A stretch of DNA of 64,000 nt from Bradyrhizobium sp. DOA9 (GCF_000617845.2 NZ_DF820425.1:5710741-5774740); one strand, 5' to 3'; shown: positions 8,127 to 16,675, counted from the stretch's first letter. Made by a program: numbers and translations. The notes: a model not told the origin generated them from the letters alone.

Positions 8127-8184
8127 GCATGATCCTAGTCGGTAACCGCTGACGCACTTGCGTCAAGCGGTCACCGGATCATGC
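8127..8184. repeat. Long imperfect palindrome between kinase and dehydrogenase genes
   Basis: GCATGATCC at 8127-8135 pairs with GGATCATGC at 8176-8184, and an inner arm GGTAACCGCTGACGCA pairs with its near reverse complement (one mismatch, one bulge). The outer arm resembles the GAGCATGATC element at 34121-34169, suggesting a related dispersed palindrome. It lies between two same-strand genes and could modulate their mRNA. Confidence 0.65.
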
Positions 8185-8227
8185 CCTGCGGTTTCTTCAG
8201 GTCGGGAGCGCCGCAGGCCCTCCCTCT

Positions 8228-9463
8228 TTAATGACTTGGAGAGTTTGCATACTTCCGAAGTTCGAGCCTGGCAATGGCGCGGTTATGCACCTCGTCCGGA
8301 CCGTCGGCGAGACGGAGCGTGCGAATGTGGGCGTAGTCCTTGGCAAGGCCCGCTTCGTCCGAGACGCCGGCGCCGCCAAAGGCCTGGATCGCCTCGTCGA
8401 TGATCTTCAGCGCCATGTTGGGCGCGGCGACCTTGATCATGGCGATCTCGGCCTGCGCGGTCTTGTTGCCGACCTTGTCCATCATGTCGGCGGCCTTGAG
8501 GCACAGAAGACGCGTCATCTCGATGTTGGTGCGGGCCTCGCCGATGCGCTGCTCCCACACGCTGTGCTCGACGATCCTCTTGCCGAACGCGGTGCGCGAG
8601 GCGAGCCGCTTCACCATCTTCTCCAGCGCCTCCTCGGCCTTGCCGATGGTGCGCATGCAGTGATGGATACGGCCCGGACCGAGACGGCCCTGCGCGATCT
8701 CGAAGCCGCGGCCTTCGCCGAGCAGGATGTTCTCCTTCGGCACCCGCACGTTCTCGAGCAGCACCTGGGCATGGCCGTGCGGCGCGTCGTCGAAGCCGAA
8801 CACCGGCAGCATCTTCTCGACCTTGATGCCTGGCGTGTCGAGCGGAACCAGGATCTGCGACTGCTGCTGGTGCTTGGCCGCCTTGAAATCGGTCTTGCCC
8901 ATCAGGATCGCGATCTTGCAGCGGGGATCGCCGACGCCGGACGACCACCATTTGCGGCCGTTGATGACGTAATGGTCGCCGTCGCGCTCGATGCGGGTCT
9001 CGATGTTGGTGGCGTCGGACGAGGCGACCGCCGGTTCCGTCATCAGGAAGGCGGAGCGGATCTCACCGTCCATCAGCGGGCGCAGCCATTTCCGCTTCTG
9101 CTCCTTGGAGCCGTAGCGGATGAACACTTCCATGTTGCCGGTGTCGGGCGCGGAACAGTTGAACACTTCCGAGGCCCAGGTGATGCGGCCCATCTCTTCC
9201 GACAGCAGCGCGTATTCGAGATTGGTCAGTCCCGCGCCGCGGAATTCGTCGTCCTCATGCTCGCTCGGCGGCATGAACATGTTCCAGAGTCCCTCGGCCT
9301 TCGCCTTCTTCTTGAGGTCCTCCAGGATCGGAATCACCTTCCAGCGCTCGCCGGCGTGATCCTGCTGGTCATAGATCGGCACCGCCGGGCGCACGTGCTT
9401 GGTCATGAAGGACCGCACGCGGTCGAGCCATTCCTTCTGCTTGGGCGACATATCGAAGTCCAT
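8228..9463 (-). CDS. Acyl-CoA dehydrogenase (ACAD10/11-type, LvaC-like)
   Basis: A 411-residue FAD-dependent dehydrogenase. The N-terminal helical domain holds the usual Trp/Glu-rich segment, the middle domain has MTEPAVASSDATN, and the C-terminal domain has QAFGGAGVS followed by LADGPDEVH, the form of the catalytic region seen in ACAD10/11 relatives rather than the short-chain enzymes. ATG at 9463 follows AGAGGAG. With the downstream APH-like kinase it reconstitutes a split ACAD11: the kinase phosphorylates a 4-hydroxyacyl-CoA and the dehydrogenase eliminates and rearranges it toward beta-oxidation. That pathway assignment is inference from family knowledge. The divergent TetR gene is the probable regulator. 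Confidence 0.9.
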   Translation of the reverse strand: MDFDMSPKQKEWLDRVRSFMTKHVRPAVPIYDQQDHAGERWKVIPILEDLKKKAKAEGLWNMFMPPSEHEDDEFRGAGLTNLEYALLSEEMGRITWASEVFNCSAPDTGNMEVFIRYGSKEQKRKWLRPLMDGEIRSAFLMTEPAVASSDATNIETRIERDGDHYVINGRKWWSSGVGDPRCKIAILMGKTDFKAAKHQQQSQILVPLDTPGIKVEKMLPVFGFDDAPHGHAQVLLENVRVPKENILLGEGRGFEIAQGRLGPGRIHHCMRTIGKAEEALEKMVKRLASRTAFGKRIVEHSVWEQRIGEARTNIEMTRLLCLKAADMMDKVGNKTAQAEIAMIKVAAPNMALKIIDEAIQAFGGAGVSDEAGLAKDYAHIRTLRLADGPDEVHNRAIARLELRKYANSPSH

Positions 9464-9612
9464 GGGACGCTCCTCTCTTTCGCTAATGCTTTTGCGCCGA
9501 ACTGTCCTCCCGCCTTGCGCGGTCCGCAAGCGCGAATGCGCGTCCTTGCGGACCTGGCAAACCCGGCCGCAGTTGCGAACGAGTCCCGATTGCGGATTGA
9601 CTTTTCCCGGCC

Positions 9613-9643
9613 TTCAAACGATAGTTTCATACAAGTGTTTGAA
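9613..9643. promoter_or_regulatory. Candidate TetR operator between dehydrogenase and TetR genes
   Basis: TTCAAAC (9613-9619) and GTTTGAA (9637-9643) form an inverted repeat with a 17-nt spacer, overlapping a smaller AAAC-N4-GTTT dyad. The site lies 28 nt before the TetR start and upstream of the divergent dehydrogenase, a usual place for autoregulated TetR operators. Confidence 0.5.
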
Positions 9644-9670
9644 TTGCAACTCCCCTCCCCGAGGGCATCC

Positions 9671-10342
9671 ATGGCCAGCGATCATACGAGGTCCGCCATT
9701 CTCGCTGCCGCCGAACGGCTCTACGCCGATCGCGGCTTCGGCGACGTGACGCTGCGCGACATCGTCGCGGAGGCGGGCGTCAACCTCGCCGCGGTGAACT
9801 ATCATTTCGGCTCGAAGGACGAGCTGATCGCGGAATTGTTTGTCACGCGCTCGATCGCCACCAATCGCGAGCGCCTGCGCCAGCTGAAGGATGCCGAGGA
9901 GCAAGGCGGCGGGCGCGCGCCGATCGAGGCGATCCTGCGCGCGCTGGTCGGGCCGCCGCTGCGCGGCTGCCTCGGCCCCGAGAACCAGCGCTCCACCGCG
10001 GCGCGCTTCATGATCCGCGCCTCGATCGAATCCGTGCCGCCGATCCGGCGCATCAAGAACCGCGAGATCGACCATTTGCGCAAATTCGCCGGCGCGATGC
10101 GGCGGTCCCTGCCCGACCGCAGCGACGTCGACATCTATTGGGGCCTCAACTTCGCGCTCGCGATGGCGCATCACACCATCCGCGAGAGCGAGCGGCTGAC
10201 CAAGCTGTCGGAAGGCAAATGCGATCTCGACGACGTCGAGGACGTGGTCGCGCGCGTCGTCAGCGTGGCGACGATGGCGCTGACGGCGGGAAACGCCGAG
10301 ACGAAGGCGCCGGCGCGCGCGCTGGCGCGGGATGCGCGCTGA
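9671..10342 (+). CDS. TetR-family transcriptional regulator
   Basis: A 223-residue regulator. The N-terminal TetR helix-turn-helix is at residues 8-55, with AAERLYADRGFGDVTLRDI leading to GVNLAAVNYHFGSKDELI. The C-terminal half matches the ligand domain typical of regulators of fatty-acid or acyl-CoA genes. The start at 9671 is the first Met of the TetR homology; the frame is open much further upstream, but that is antisense to the dehydrogenase. It is divergent from the acyl-CoA dehydrogenase/kinase genes, so it probably represses them with an acyl-CoA ligand. A hairpin (CGCGCTGA / TCAGCGCG, 10334-10358) spans its stop codon. Confidence 0.9.
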   Translation: MASDHTRSAILAAAERLYADRGFGDVTLRDIVAEAGVNLAAVNYHFGSKDELIAELFVTRSIATNRERLRQLKDAEEQGGGRAPIEAILRALVGPPLRGCLGPENQRSTAARFMIRASIESVPPIRRIKNREIDHLRKFAGAMRRSLPDRSDVDIYWGLNFALAMAHHTIRESERLTKLSEGKCDLDDVEDVVARVVSVATMALTAGNAETKAPARALARDAR

Positions 10343-10392
10343 TGCTTCACGTCAGCGCGATGCAGTCGAAGTCTTAGCGAAGCGCTGGTTAA

Positions 10393-10608
10393 CTACGCCC
10401 GCTGCGGCATCTCCTCAGCCTCTTCCTTGGCGAGCAGCAGCAGCATCTCGATGCCCATCTCGCCTTCCTGCGGCGAGCGGATGAACTTGATCTCGTCGGC
10501 GCTTTGCCGCAGCGCGGCAATGATGGCGACGGCCTGATTGGCGGTGGCCGCCTCGGTCGCCAGAACGGCCTTCTGGTCCTTGGCCTGAAACCCGATCGTA
10601 TAGGACAT
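10393..10608 (-). CDS. Small conserved hypothetical protein (71 aa)
   Basis: The protein has an alpha/beta pattern without Cys, signal peptide or membrane segment, and ends in an acidic KEEAEEMPQRA tail. The ATG at 10608 is preceded by GGGAGGGAAG, a strong ribosome-binding site, and codon use matches neighbouring genes. I do not recognise a domain. It stands between the TetR gene and the CoA-transferase gene. Confidence 0.7.
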   Translation of the reverse strand: MSYTIGFQAKDQKAVLATEAATANQAVAIIAALRQSADEIKFIRSPQEGEMGIEMLLLLAKEEAEEMPQRA

Positions 10609-10814
10609 TCGCTTCCCTCCCGGAACTCACGCGGAGAGATCGAATCAGAGTCGGAGGCAAAGCGGAAGCCTGTGCGACTACGGACCGGGATTAGCTGGGG
10701 ATTGCGGGCAAGCTTCACGCAAGCCCCAAGCCTGACGCGCGCGTCCAAGGCCGTCGCAATAGTCGCGCTGCGCTTGAATCCCGGCCGCTCGGCCGCAAGA
10801 CGCGGAAGAGAGCG

Positions 10815-12044
10815 TCAGATGATCCCCTGCTTCTTCAACTCCTCGATCTTCCCGGCATCGTACCCGAGCTTGCCGCCGAGCACCTCCTTTGTGTGCTCGC
10901 CCAGAAGCGGCGGGGCGCGGTAGTCCTTGATCGGGGTCTCCGAGAGCGTCAGCGCGTTGCGGACCAGCGACAGATCGGGCTCGAAGGGATGGTTGACCTT
11001 CACCCGCATGCCGCGCGACTGGACGTGTGGATCGGAAAACACCTGCTCGAAATCGTTGATCGGCCCCGAGGGCACGCCGGCCTCCTCCAGCTTCTCCAGC
11101 CAGTAGGCCACCTTTTGCTTCAGGAACAGGCCGGCGAAGATCGCCATGATCTCCTTGCCATGCACGACGCGGTCGTTGTTCTTGACGAAGCGCGGATCGC
11201 TTGCGAGCTCGGGCGCGCCGAGCACGGCGCAGGTGCGCTGAAACTGGCCGTCATTGCCGACCACGACCATCAGCTCGCCGTCGGTGCAGCGGAACACGCC
11301 GGCGGGCATGCCGCCATTGCCCCAGGTGCCACGACGCGGCGGGACCTTGCCGTTGACGAGATAGATCTGCAGCCAGTGCGACAGCGATGCGATCACGGTG
11401 TCGAACAGGCAGACGTCGATGTGCTGTCCCTGCCCGCCACTAGCATCGCGATGGTAGAGCGCCGAGAGAATCCCGATCGAGGCGTTCATGCCGGTCATGT
11501 AGTCGACGATCGACGGGCCGACCTTCATCGGGCCCTCGCCGGGCTCGCCGTCGATATGGCCGGTGACGCTCATCAGCCCGCCCATCGCCTGCAGGATGGC
11601 GTCGTAGCCGGCGCGCGGCGCATAGGGCCCGGTCTGACCGAAGCCGGTCACCGAGCAATAGATGATGCCGGGGTTGATCGCCTTGATGGTCTCGTAGTCG
11701 AGGCCGTAGCGCTTGAGATCGCCGACCTTGTAGTTCTCCATGAAGACGTCGGCATCCTTGGCGAGTTCGCGGACGATCGCCTGCCCTTCGGGCTTGGCGA
11801 TGTTGACGGTGACCGACTTCTTGTTGCGGTTGGCGCAGAGATAGAACGAATTGTTGTTGTTGGCCTTGCCCTCGGGGTCGTTCAGGTAGGGCGGCCCGAA
11901 GGCGCGCGCATCGTCGCCGGTGCCCGGCCGCTCGATCTTGATCACCTCCGCGCCGAGATCGCCCAGCATCTGGGCCGACAGCGGCCCGGCCAGCACGCGC
12001 GTGAGGTCAAGGATCTTGATGCCTGAGAGCGGCAGGGCCGACAT
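10815..12044 (-). CDS. CaiB/BaiF family (class III) CoA-transferase
   Basis: A 409-residue enzyme that moves CoA between carboxylic acids through an aspartyl-CoA thioester. The N-terminus has the family pattern LSGIKILDLTRVLAGPLS followed by LGDLGAEVIKIERP; the catalytic Asp lies in AGYDAILQAMGGLMSVTG. Length is normal for formyl-CoA transferase relatives. ATG at 12044 is preceded by GGAGG at good spacing. It is a single gene here; the substrate is unknown, though proximity to the acyl-CoA dehydrogenase/kinase pair suggests acyl-CoA metabolism. Confidence 0.92.
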   Translation of the reverse strand: MSALPLSGIKILDLTRVLAGPLSAQMLGDLGAEVIKIERPGTGDDARAFGPPYLNDPEGKANNNNSFYLCANRNKKSVTVNIAKPEGQAIVRELAKDADVFMENYKVGDLKRYGLDYETIKAINPGIIYCSVTGFGQTGPYAPRAGYDAILQAMGGLMSVTGHIDGEPGEGPMKVGPSIVDYMTGMNASIGILSALYHRDASGGQGQHIDVCLFDTVIASLSHWLQIYLVNGKVPPRRGTWGNGGMPAGVFRCTDGELMVVVGNDGQFQRTCAVLGAPELASDPRFVKNNDRVVHGKEIMAIFAGLFLKQKVAYWLEKLEEAGVPSGPINDFEQVFSDPHVQSRGMRVKVNHPFEPDLSLVRNALTLSETPIKDYRAPPLLGEHTKEVLGGKLGYDAGKIEELKKQGII

Positions 12045-12204
12045 GTCGATTTCCTCCGGGGAACTGGATCTTGGCGCGGCGGCGGATCGCGAGGCCGCGC
12101 TTCCTGCCGATACCACCATTTTCGCGCGCTGAGCACTGCGCTCCGCTCATACGGCCATCCACCCTCGGGCCGTCGCGGCCGAATTCCGCGCCGCGACGAT
12201 CGAC

Positions 12205-13404
12205 TCAGGCCGCAACAGCCGACCTCGGCCGCCGGCGAGCAAGCAGAACCAGGATCAGCACCGCCGCGCAGGAGAAGACGAAGGCGAGGCCAAGCGCACC
12301 GCGACCGCCGAAGTGGGTGAGCAGACCGGCCAAAACAGGTGGAGAGAGCGCGGAAGCCAGATTGAGCGGCAGCGCGATCATCGAGGAGGCCTTGGCGAAC
12401 TCGGCCTGGTCATAGAAGACCAGCGGAATCGTCGCCCGCGCCACCGCCATGGCGCCGCTGCCGGCGCCGTAGAGCAGGATGAAGGCGGCGACCGCCCAGG
12501 TCGCCCCTTCGCTCAGCATCAGCAGCAGCATGGCGACCGGGAGCGCGGTGCCGGCAACGAGCCCGGTCGTGATGCCGTCCCACCGCCCGCCGCCGAGGAA
12601 GTCGAGCCCTCGCGCGCTGACCTGAATCACGCCGAGCATGGAGCCGAAGGCGATGGCTTGCGCCGGCGCCAGCCCCTCGACCCGCAACAATTCGACAAAG
12701 ATGGCGCTGAGACCGAACGAGACGAAAGCGTTGAGGGTGATCGCGGCGACGACAAGGCCGAACGTGCTGCGCGGAATTGGCGGCGCATCGGCCTTCCTGG
12801 CTTGAGCCACACCTGTCTCCTTCGCGACCGCCCGGCGCGGCGTTGCGAAGGCGTAGAGCGGAAGCGACACGAGAAGCAACATCGCGGCGTAGACCAGACA
12901 CGTTCCGCGCCAGCCGAACTGTCCGCTGAGGAACGAGGTGGTCGGCCAGAAGATGCTGCCGGACAGTCCGGTCACCAGCATCAGCGCGCCGATCGCACTC
13001 TTGGCCTTTGGGCCTGCCACTTCGTTGAGCATGATATAGGCCCCGGTTGAGAGCGTGGCGCTGCCGCCCAGGCCGAGGACGACCCAGGCCGCGAAATAGA
13101 GCATCGGCTCGTGGGCAAGGGACAGAACGATGTAGCCCGGCACGGCCACGATCGTGCCCGCCATCATCACCTTGCGCGCACCATGCCGCGCAAACGCCTT
13201 GGCGAGCCAGGGCGCGCACAGCCCCATGGTCACATACAGCGTCGAGGTGCCCGCAAACACCATCGGCAGGCTCACGCCGAGGTCGGTGGCAAGCTCGCGG
13301 CCGACGATGGGCGGAAGCCCGATCGTCCCCCATCCAATGAGCTGCGTGATCGCCAGCACCATCAGGACGCCGATCAGCCGGCCGTCAGATTTCAAGAACT
13401 GCAT
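12205..13404 (-). CDS. Major facilitator superfamily transporter
   Basis: A 399-residue inner-membrane protein with about twelve hydrophobic segments. The loop after the second segment is degenerate (LAKAFARHGARKVMMAG), as in other arabinose-efflux-like MFS proteins. The substrate is unknown. The gene is monocistronic, transcribed away from the toxin-antitoxin operon. Confidence 0.88.
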   Translation of the reverse strand: MQFLKSDGRLIGVLMVLAITQLIGWGTIGLPPIVGRELATDLGVSLPMVFAGTSTLYVTMGLCAPWLAKAFARHGARKVMMAGTIVAVPGYIVLSLAHEPMLYFAAWVVLGLGGSATLSTGAYIMLNEVAGPKAKSAIGALMLVTGLSGSIFWPTTSFLSGQFGWRGTCLVYAAMLLLVSLPLYAFATPRRAVAKETGVAQARKADAPPIPRSTFGLVVAAITLNAFVSFGLSAIFVELLRVEGLAPAQAIAFGSMLGVIQVSARGLDFLGGGRWDGITTGLVAGTALPVAMLLLMLSEGATWAVAAFILLYGAGSGAMAVARATIPLVFYDQAEFAKASSMIALPLNLASALSPPVLAGLLTHFGGRGALGLAFVFSCAAVLILVLLARRRPRSAVAA

Positions 13405-13536
13405 TCCAAACGTTGCCTGCCCGGCAGGCGCAGGTTGCGCCAGCGCAAATCTCTTAGCGGGAGATCGCAGGACCGAGGAATGTCAGTTCCGAATGCCATG
13501 GGCGCCTGCTTCGCAGAGCGGCGGTCTAGGGGCTGA

Positions 13537-13565
13537 TTGACATGGACCACTCTCTGGTCCATTTT
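13537..13565 (+). promoter_or_regulatory. Promoter and operator of the Phd/VapC toxin-antitoxin operon
   Basis: A consensus -35 TTGACA (13537-13542) runs into an exact 8-bp inverted repeat, ATGGACCA (13542-13549) and TGGTCCAT (13555-13562), with a 5-nt spacer. A weak -10-like CATTTT follows at 17-nt spacing. The dyad thus fills the promoter spacer, as expected for autorepression by the antitoxin (or antitoxin-toxin complex). Confidence 0.65.
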
Positions 13566-13591
13566 ATGGAAACGCGAGGAGGGACAATGCG

Positions 13592-13849
13592 ATGCGGGTC
13601 TCCGTCACCGAGGCCAAGGGGCAACTGACCGATCTTGTCCGTCGTGCCGAAGCCGGCGACGAGGTGATCCTGACGCGACATGGACATCCTGCGGTGCGGC
13701 TCGTTCCGATCAAGCGTCCTGCCGATCCGGCGACCCGCCGCGCGGTGCTCGAGGCTGCCCGCAAGAGCGGCGCGGCCAAAGCTCTTCCCGGCCCGGATGC
13801 GGCGCGCAGTCAGGACTTTCTTTTCGGCAACGATGGATTGCCGGAATGA
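13592..13849 (+). CDS. Type II antitoxin, Phd/YefM family
   Basis: An 85-residue protein. The N-terminal DNA-binding fold has the family pattern VSVTEAKGQLTDLVRRAEAG then EVILTRHGHPAVRLVP; the C-terminal tail is disordered-looking and would wrap the toxin. AGGAGGG lies 8 nt before the ATG. Its stop overlaps the toxin start (ATGA), giving the classic coupled antitoxin-toxin order. It likely represses its own promoter through the dyad at 13542-13562. Confidence 0.92.
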   Translation: MRVSVTEAKGQLTDLVRRAEAGDEVILTRHGHPAVRLVPIKRPADPATRRAVLEAARKSGAAKALPGPDAARSQDFLFGNDGLPE

Positions 13850-14229
13850 TCGCAGTCGATACGTCGGCGCTCATGGCGATCGTCCTCGACGAGCCGCAAG
13901 CCGATGCCTGCATCGCTGCGCTTCAGACTGCGGACGAAATCCTGATCTCGGCCGCCACCGCTGCCGAAAGCCTGATCGTCGCTACGCGCCGCGGCGTGTC
14001 CGAAGAGATGAAGAATCTGATTGCACATCTCGGCCTGAACGTGATCTCGGTGACCCAGGCATCCGCCGAACGCGTGGCGCAGATCTACTCGCTTTGGGGC
14101 AAAGGCAATCATCCTGCCGGCCTCAACTTCGGCGACTGTTTCGCCTACGATGTCGCCAAGGAGCATGGCTGCGCACTGCTCTATGTCGGCGATGATTTTG
14201 CCAAGACCGATATCGCAGCAATCGCTTAA
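13846..14229 (+). CDS. vapC: Type II toxin VapC (PIN-domain ribonuclease)
   Basis: A 127-residue PIN-domain nuclease. Acidic metal ligands are visible: Asp in MIAVDTSALMAI, Glu in DEPQ and AAAESLIV, and the Asp in NFGDCFAYDVAK, followed by LLYVGDDFAKTD at the C-terminus. This group cleaves specific tRNAs or other RNAs when not bound by antitoxin. The start codon overlaps the antitoxin stop (ATGA). Length is normal and all acidic positions are intact, so it should be active. Confidence 0.92.
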   Translation: MIAVDTSALMAIVLDEPQADACIAALQTADEILISAATAAESLIVATRRGVSEEMKNLIAHLGLNVISVTQASAERVAQIYSLWGKGNHPAGLNFGDCFAYDVAKEHGCALLYVGDDFAKTDIAAIA

Positions 14230-14254
14230 ATCGACCAGGGCCGCCACGCCCGCC

Positions 14255-14425
14255 TCAAGCCGTGTGTCCGGGATCGACGTGCTTCGGCGTCTTCTTCTCG
14301 CGCTGCGGCGTCATCTTGGCCGGATCGGGCGCGCCCGGCACCCCGCGCGGGCCGAGCTGCTCGCGCTGGATGTCGTCTTCGGAGCGCGATGGCTCGACGC
14401 CGTTGGGTTCACGGGGCTTGGTCAT
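14255..14425 (-). CDS. Small hydrophilic hypothetical protein (56 aa)
   Basis: The 56 residues are rich in Pro, Arg, Glu and Lys and probably disordered, starting MTKPREPNGVEPS. ATG at 14425 has GAGAAGGAAG upstream. It is too short for usual gene-length cut-offs, but the ribosome-binding site and lack of stop codons support it. It may be co-transcribed with the 71-residue gene 25 nt upstream. Confidence 0.55.
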   Translation of the reverse strand: MTKPREPNGVEPSRSEDDIQREQLGPRGVPGAPDPAKMTPQREKKTPKHVDPGHTA

Positions 14426-14450
14426 CGCGGCTTCCTTCTCAAGCGTTGTC

Positions 14451-14666
14451 TTATGCGTTGTCCTGGACGCCGAGCGCGTTGCCTCCCGGCTCGCGCCCGG
14501 GCACGCTGACCTGGACTTCATGTCCCTCACGAAGGGCCAGGGAGGCCGCGGCGACTGCGGACTCGAACGCGGCTTCCTTGGTGGCGTAGGTATTCTTGAC
14601 GTCGCCGTCATGCAGCACGCCCCATTCGTCCCGCACCGGCACGATGGCATATTGCGCAAGGCCCAT
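14451..14666 (-). CDS. Small conserved hypothetical protein, DUF2188-like (71 aa)
   Basis: The sequence opens MGLAQYAIVPVRDEWGV and continues into YATKEAAFESAVAAASLA and EGHEVQVSVPG, a beta-alpha-beta pattern like the DUF2188 family ('parse the flag, then Ala-rich helix'). The start at 14666 has CAGGAGTGG upstream. The function is unknown. Confidence 0.7.
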   Translation of the reverse strand: MGLAQYAIVPVRDEWGVLHDGDVKNTYATKEAAFESAVAAASLALREGHEVQVSVPGREPGGNALGVQDNA

Positions 14667-14725
14667 TGTCCACTCCTGGCTACAGAATTCAGAAAAAAGG
14701 TCTGCACGATAACGCGCCGGCGGCC

Positions 14726-16063
14726 TTAACGTTGCGTCAGCTGCGGATGGGTCGCGCTTACCCGCCAGACCGTGTTGCCGCTGTCGTCCGCGACCAACAG
14801 CGCGCCTGATTTATCGATGGCGACACCGACCGGGCGGCCGCGTGCCTTGTTGTCGCTGTTGAGGAACCCGGTGACGACGTCCTGCGGTGGGCCGCTCGGC
14901 TTGCCGTCCGTGAACGGCACGAACACGACCTTGTAGCCGTTGAGGACCTGCCTGTTCCAGCTGCCGTGCTCGCCGACGAAGGCGCCGCCGCGGTAGGCGG
15001 CCGCCAGGCCAGTGCCGGTGTTGAAGGCGAGCCCGAGCGGGGCGACATGCGAGCTCAGCGCGTAATCGGGCACGATCGCCCTGGCGACGAGATCCGGCCG
15101 CTCCGGCCTGACGCGGGGATCGACGTGCTGGCCGAAATAGCTGTAGGGCCAGCCGTAGAAGCCGCCGTCCTTCACCGAGGTCATGTAATCGGGCACGAGA
15201 TCGGGACCGAGCTCGTCGCGCTCGTTCACCACCGTCCACAACGCGCCGGTCTGCGGCTCGAAGCTGAGGCCGTTGGGATTGCGCAGGCCGCTTGCGAACA
15301 CGCGCCAGCGCCCGCTGGCGCGGTCGATTTCGAGGATGGCGGCACGATTGTGCTCGGCCTCCATGCCGTTCTCGGTGATGTTGCTGTTGGAGCCGACACC
15401 CGCATAGAGCTTCGAGCCGTCGGGGCTCGCGGCCAGGCTCTTGGTCCAGTGATGGTTGATCGGCCCACCCGGCAGCGGCGTCAGCACCGTGCCTGATGCG
15501 GTGATCTTCGTGTCCCCTTCCGTATAGGGATATCTGACGATGGCGTCGGTGTTGGCGACATAGAGATCGTTGCCGACCAGCGCGACGCCGAAGGGTGAGT
15601 TGAGATGGTCGAGGAAGACGCTTTGCGTCTCCGGCACGCCGTCGCCATTGCTGTCGCGCAGCAGCGTGATGCGGTTGCCGGGCCCTGTGTCGTCACTGCC
15701 TGATGTCGCCCAGGATTCGATATACCCCATGACGAATTCCTTGGGCCGCTTGACCGGGGCGCCCTTCGGCGCCTTGGATTCCACCACCAGCACGTCACCG
15801 TTGGGGAGAACGTAAATGAAGCGTGGATGCTGCAGGCCGGTCGCGAAGGCCTTGATCTGCAGCCCTTGCGCGACCGTCGGCGTCTCGTCCTTCTTCCAGC
15901 CGACGATGCGCGCGATGTGGATCGGCGGCAGCAGATATTGCTGGATCTCGGGAAGTGCGGGGTTGGCGCCGATTTGCGCCTTGGGATCGCCGCTGCCGTC
16001 GTCGCAGCCGGCCAGGCCCAGCAGAGATGCGCACGCCAGCGCGCGGACAATCGCAGACGTCAT
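14726..16063 (-). CDS. Sorbosone/glucose dehydrogenase-like lipoprotein
   Basis: A 445-residue periplasmic beta-propeller. The signal sequence ends in the lipobox LLGLAGC at residue 19, so it is membrane-anchored. GSDH (PQQ-dependent aldose/sorbosone dehydrogenase) features include PNGDVLVVESKAPKG, the repeated blade motifs SPFGVALVGNDLYVAN and GLRNPNGLSFEPQTG, and VGEHGSWNRQVLNGYK near residue 385. It would oxidise sugars or sorbosone with PQQ, or be a catalytically silent relative. The start overlaps the DUF2231 gene stop (ATGA), so the two are coupled; the DUF2231 membrane protein may be an electron-transfer or anchoring partner. Confidence 0.85.
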   Translation of the reverse strand: MTSAIVRALACASLLGLAGCDDGSGDPKAQIGANPALPEIQQYLLPPIHIARIVGWKKDETPTVAQGLQIKAFATGLQHPRFIYVLPNGDVLVVESKAPKGAPVKRPKEFVMGYIESWATSGSDDTGPGNRITLLRDSNGDGVPETQSVFLDHLNSPFGVALVGNDLYVANTDAIVRYPYTEGDTKITASGTVLTPLPGGPINHHWTKSLAASPDGSKLYAGVGSNSNITENGMEAEHNRAAILEIDRASGRWRVFASGLRNPNGLSFEPQTGALWTVVNERDELGPDLVPDYMTSVKDGGFYGWPYSYFGQHVDPRVRPERPDLVARAIVPDYALSSHVAPLGLAFNTGTGLAAAYRGGAFVGEHGSWNRQVLNGYKVVFVPFTDGKPSGPPQDVVTGFLNSDNKARGRPVGVAIDKSGALLVADDSGNTVWRVSATHPQLTQR

Positions 16064-16521
16064 CGCGCAACTCCCACGCCGTGGCGATAGACAAGAGCCC
16101 AGCCGAGCCAGCCCGTGATCGGCAGGATCAGCACGGTGAGCGCCGACAGAACCAGCCCGGTCGGCCACACCGAGGTCCAGCCATCGCGCATGTGGATCAT
16201 GGTGTTGATGATCGCCAAGATCAGTGCCACTGCATTGCCGATCAGATGTGGCCAGGCCGGCGCCTGCGCCCGCACCCGCCGGTTGCCGAGGAAATCGATG
16301 AGACCCGCGACCGCTGCCAGCACGCCGAAGACGACACCGGCGAGCAGCAGCCAGGCCGAAAAATTCGCCCACATGATCTCGGCGCTGGCGACATAGGCGA
16401 TGTCGGTCAGCAGCGCCCCGACGAAACACGTGATCGGGATCGGCACCAGCATGGGGTGAATCGGATGACCCGCGATCTGCGCGGTGGAACGCACGCGCTC
16501 GTCGTTTTGCACGGTTGGCAT
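16060..16521 (-). CDS. DUF2231 four-helix membrane protein
   Basis: A 153-residue protein with four hydrophobic segments. The family pattern AGHPIHPMLVPIPI at residues 17-30 carries the conserved His residues, and HLIGN precedes the third helix. It overlaps the downstream sorbosone dehydrogenase-like gene by 4 nt and is the first gene of that operon. Known DUF2231 members are often near redox proteins; heme binding through the His residues is possible but not shown. An EcfG-like sequence with one mismatch (16550-16574, minus strand) lies upstream. Confidence 0.88.
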   Translation of the reverse strand: MPTVQNDERVRSTAQIAGHPIHPMLVPIPITCFVGALLTDIAYVASAEIMWANFSAWLLLAGVVFGVLAAVAGLIDFLGNRRVRAQAPAWPHLIGNAVALILAIINTMIHMRDGWTSVWPTGLVLSALTVLILPITGWLGWALVYRHGVGVAR

Positions 16522-16675
16522 CGTTCAGTTTCACCTTCGCCCCTTGGCGAACTATCGCTTGCGGCGAAGGTTCCTCAGCGTCCTGCGTCGCAAACCGAGG
16601 CACCGCACCGCTCACGCGGAACTGAATGGGACATCCGAAAGTCTTGACTTGGACAATTCCTCTGGAGACCGCAGC

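Noticed and set aside
8231..9670. In-frame extension of the TetR gene upstream, about 480 codons
   Set aside because: It is antisense to the acyl-CoA dehydrogenase; TetR homology and Met begin at 9671.
16550..16574. EcfG promoter before the DUF2231 gene
   Set aside because: The -10 element reads AGTT instead of CGTT; too degenerate to list as a feature.
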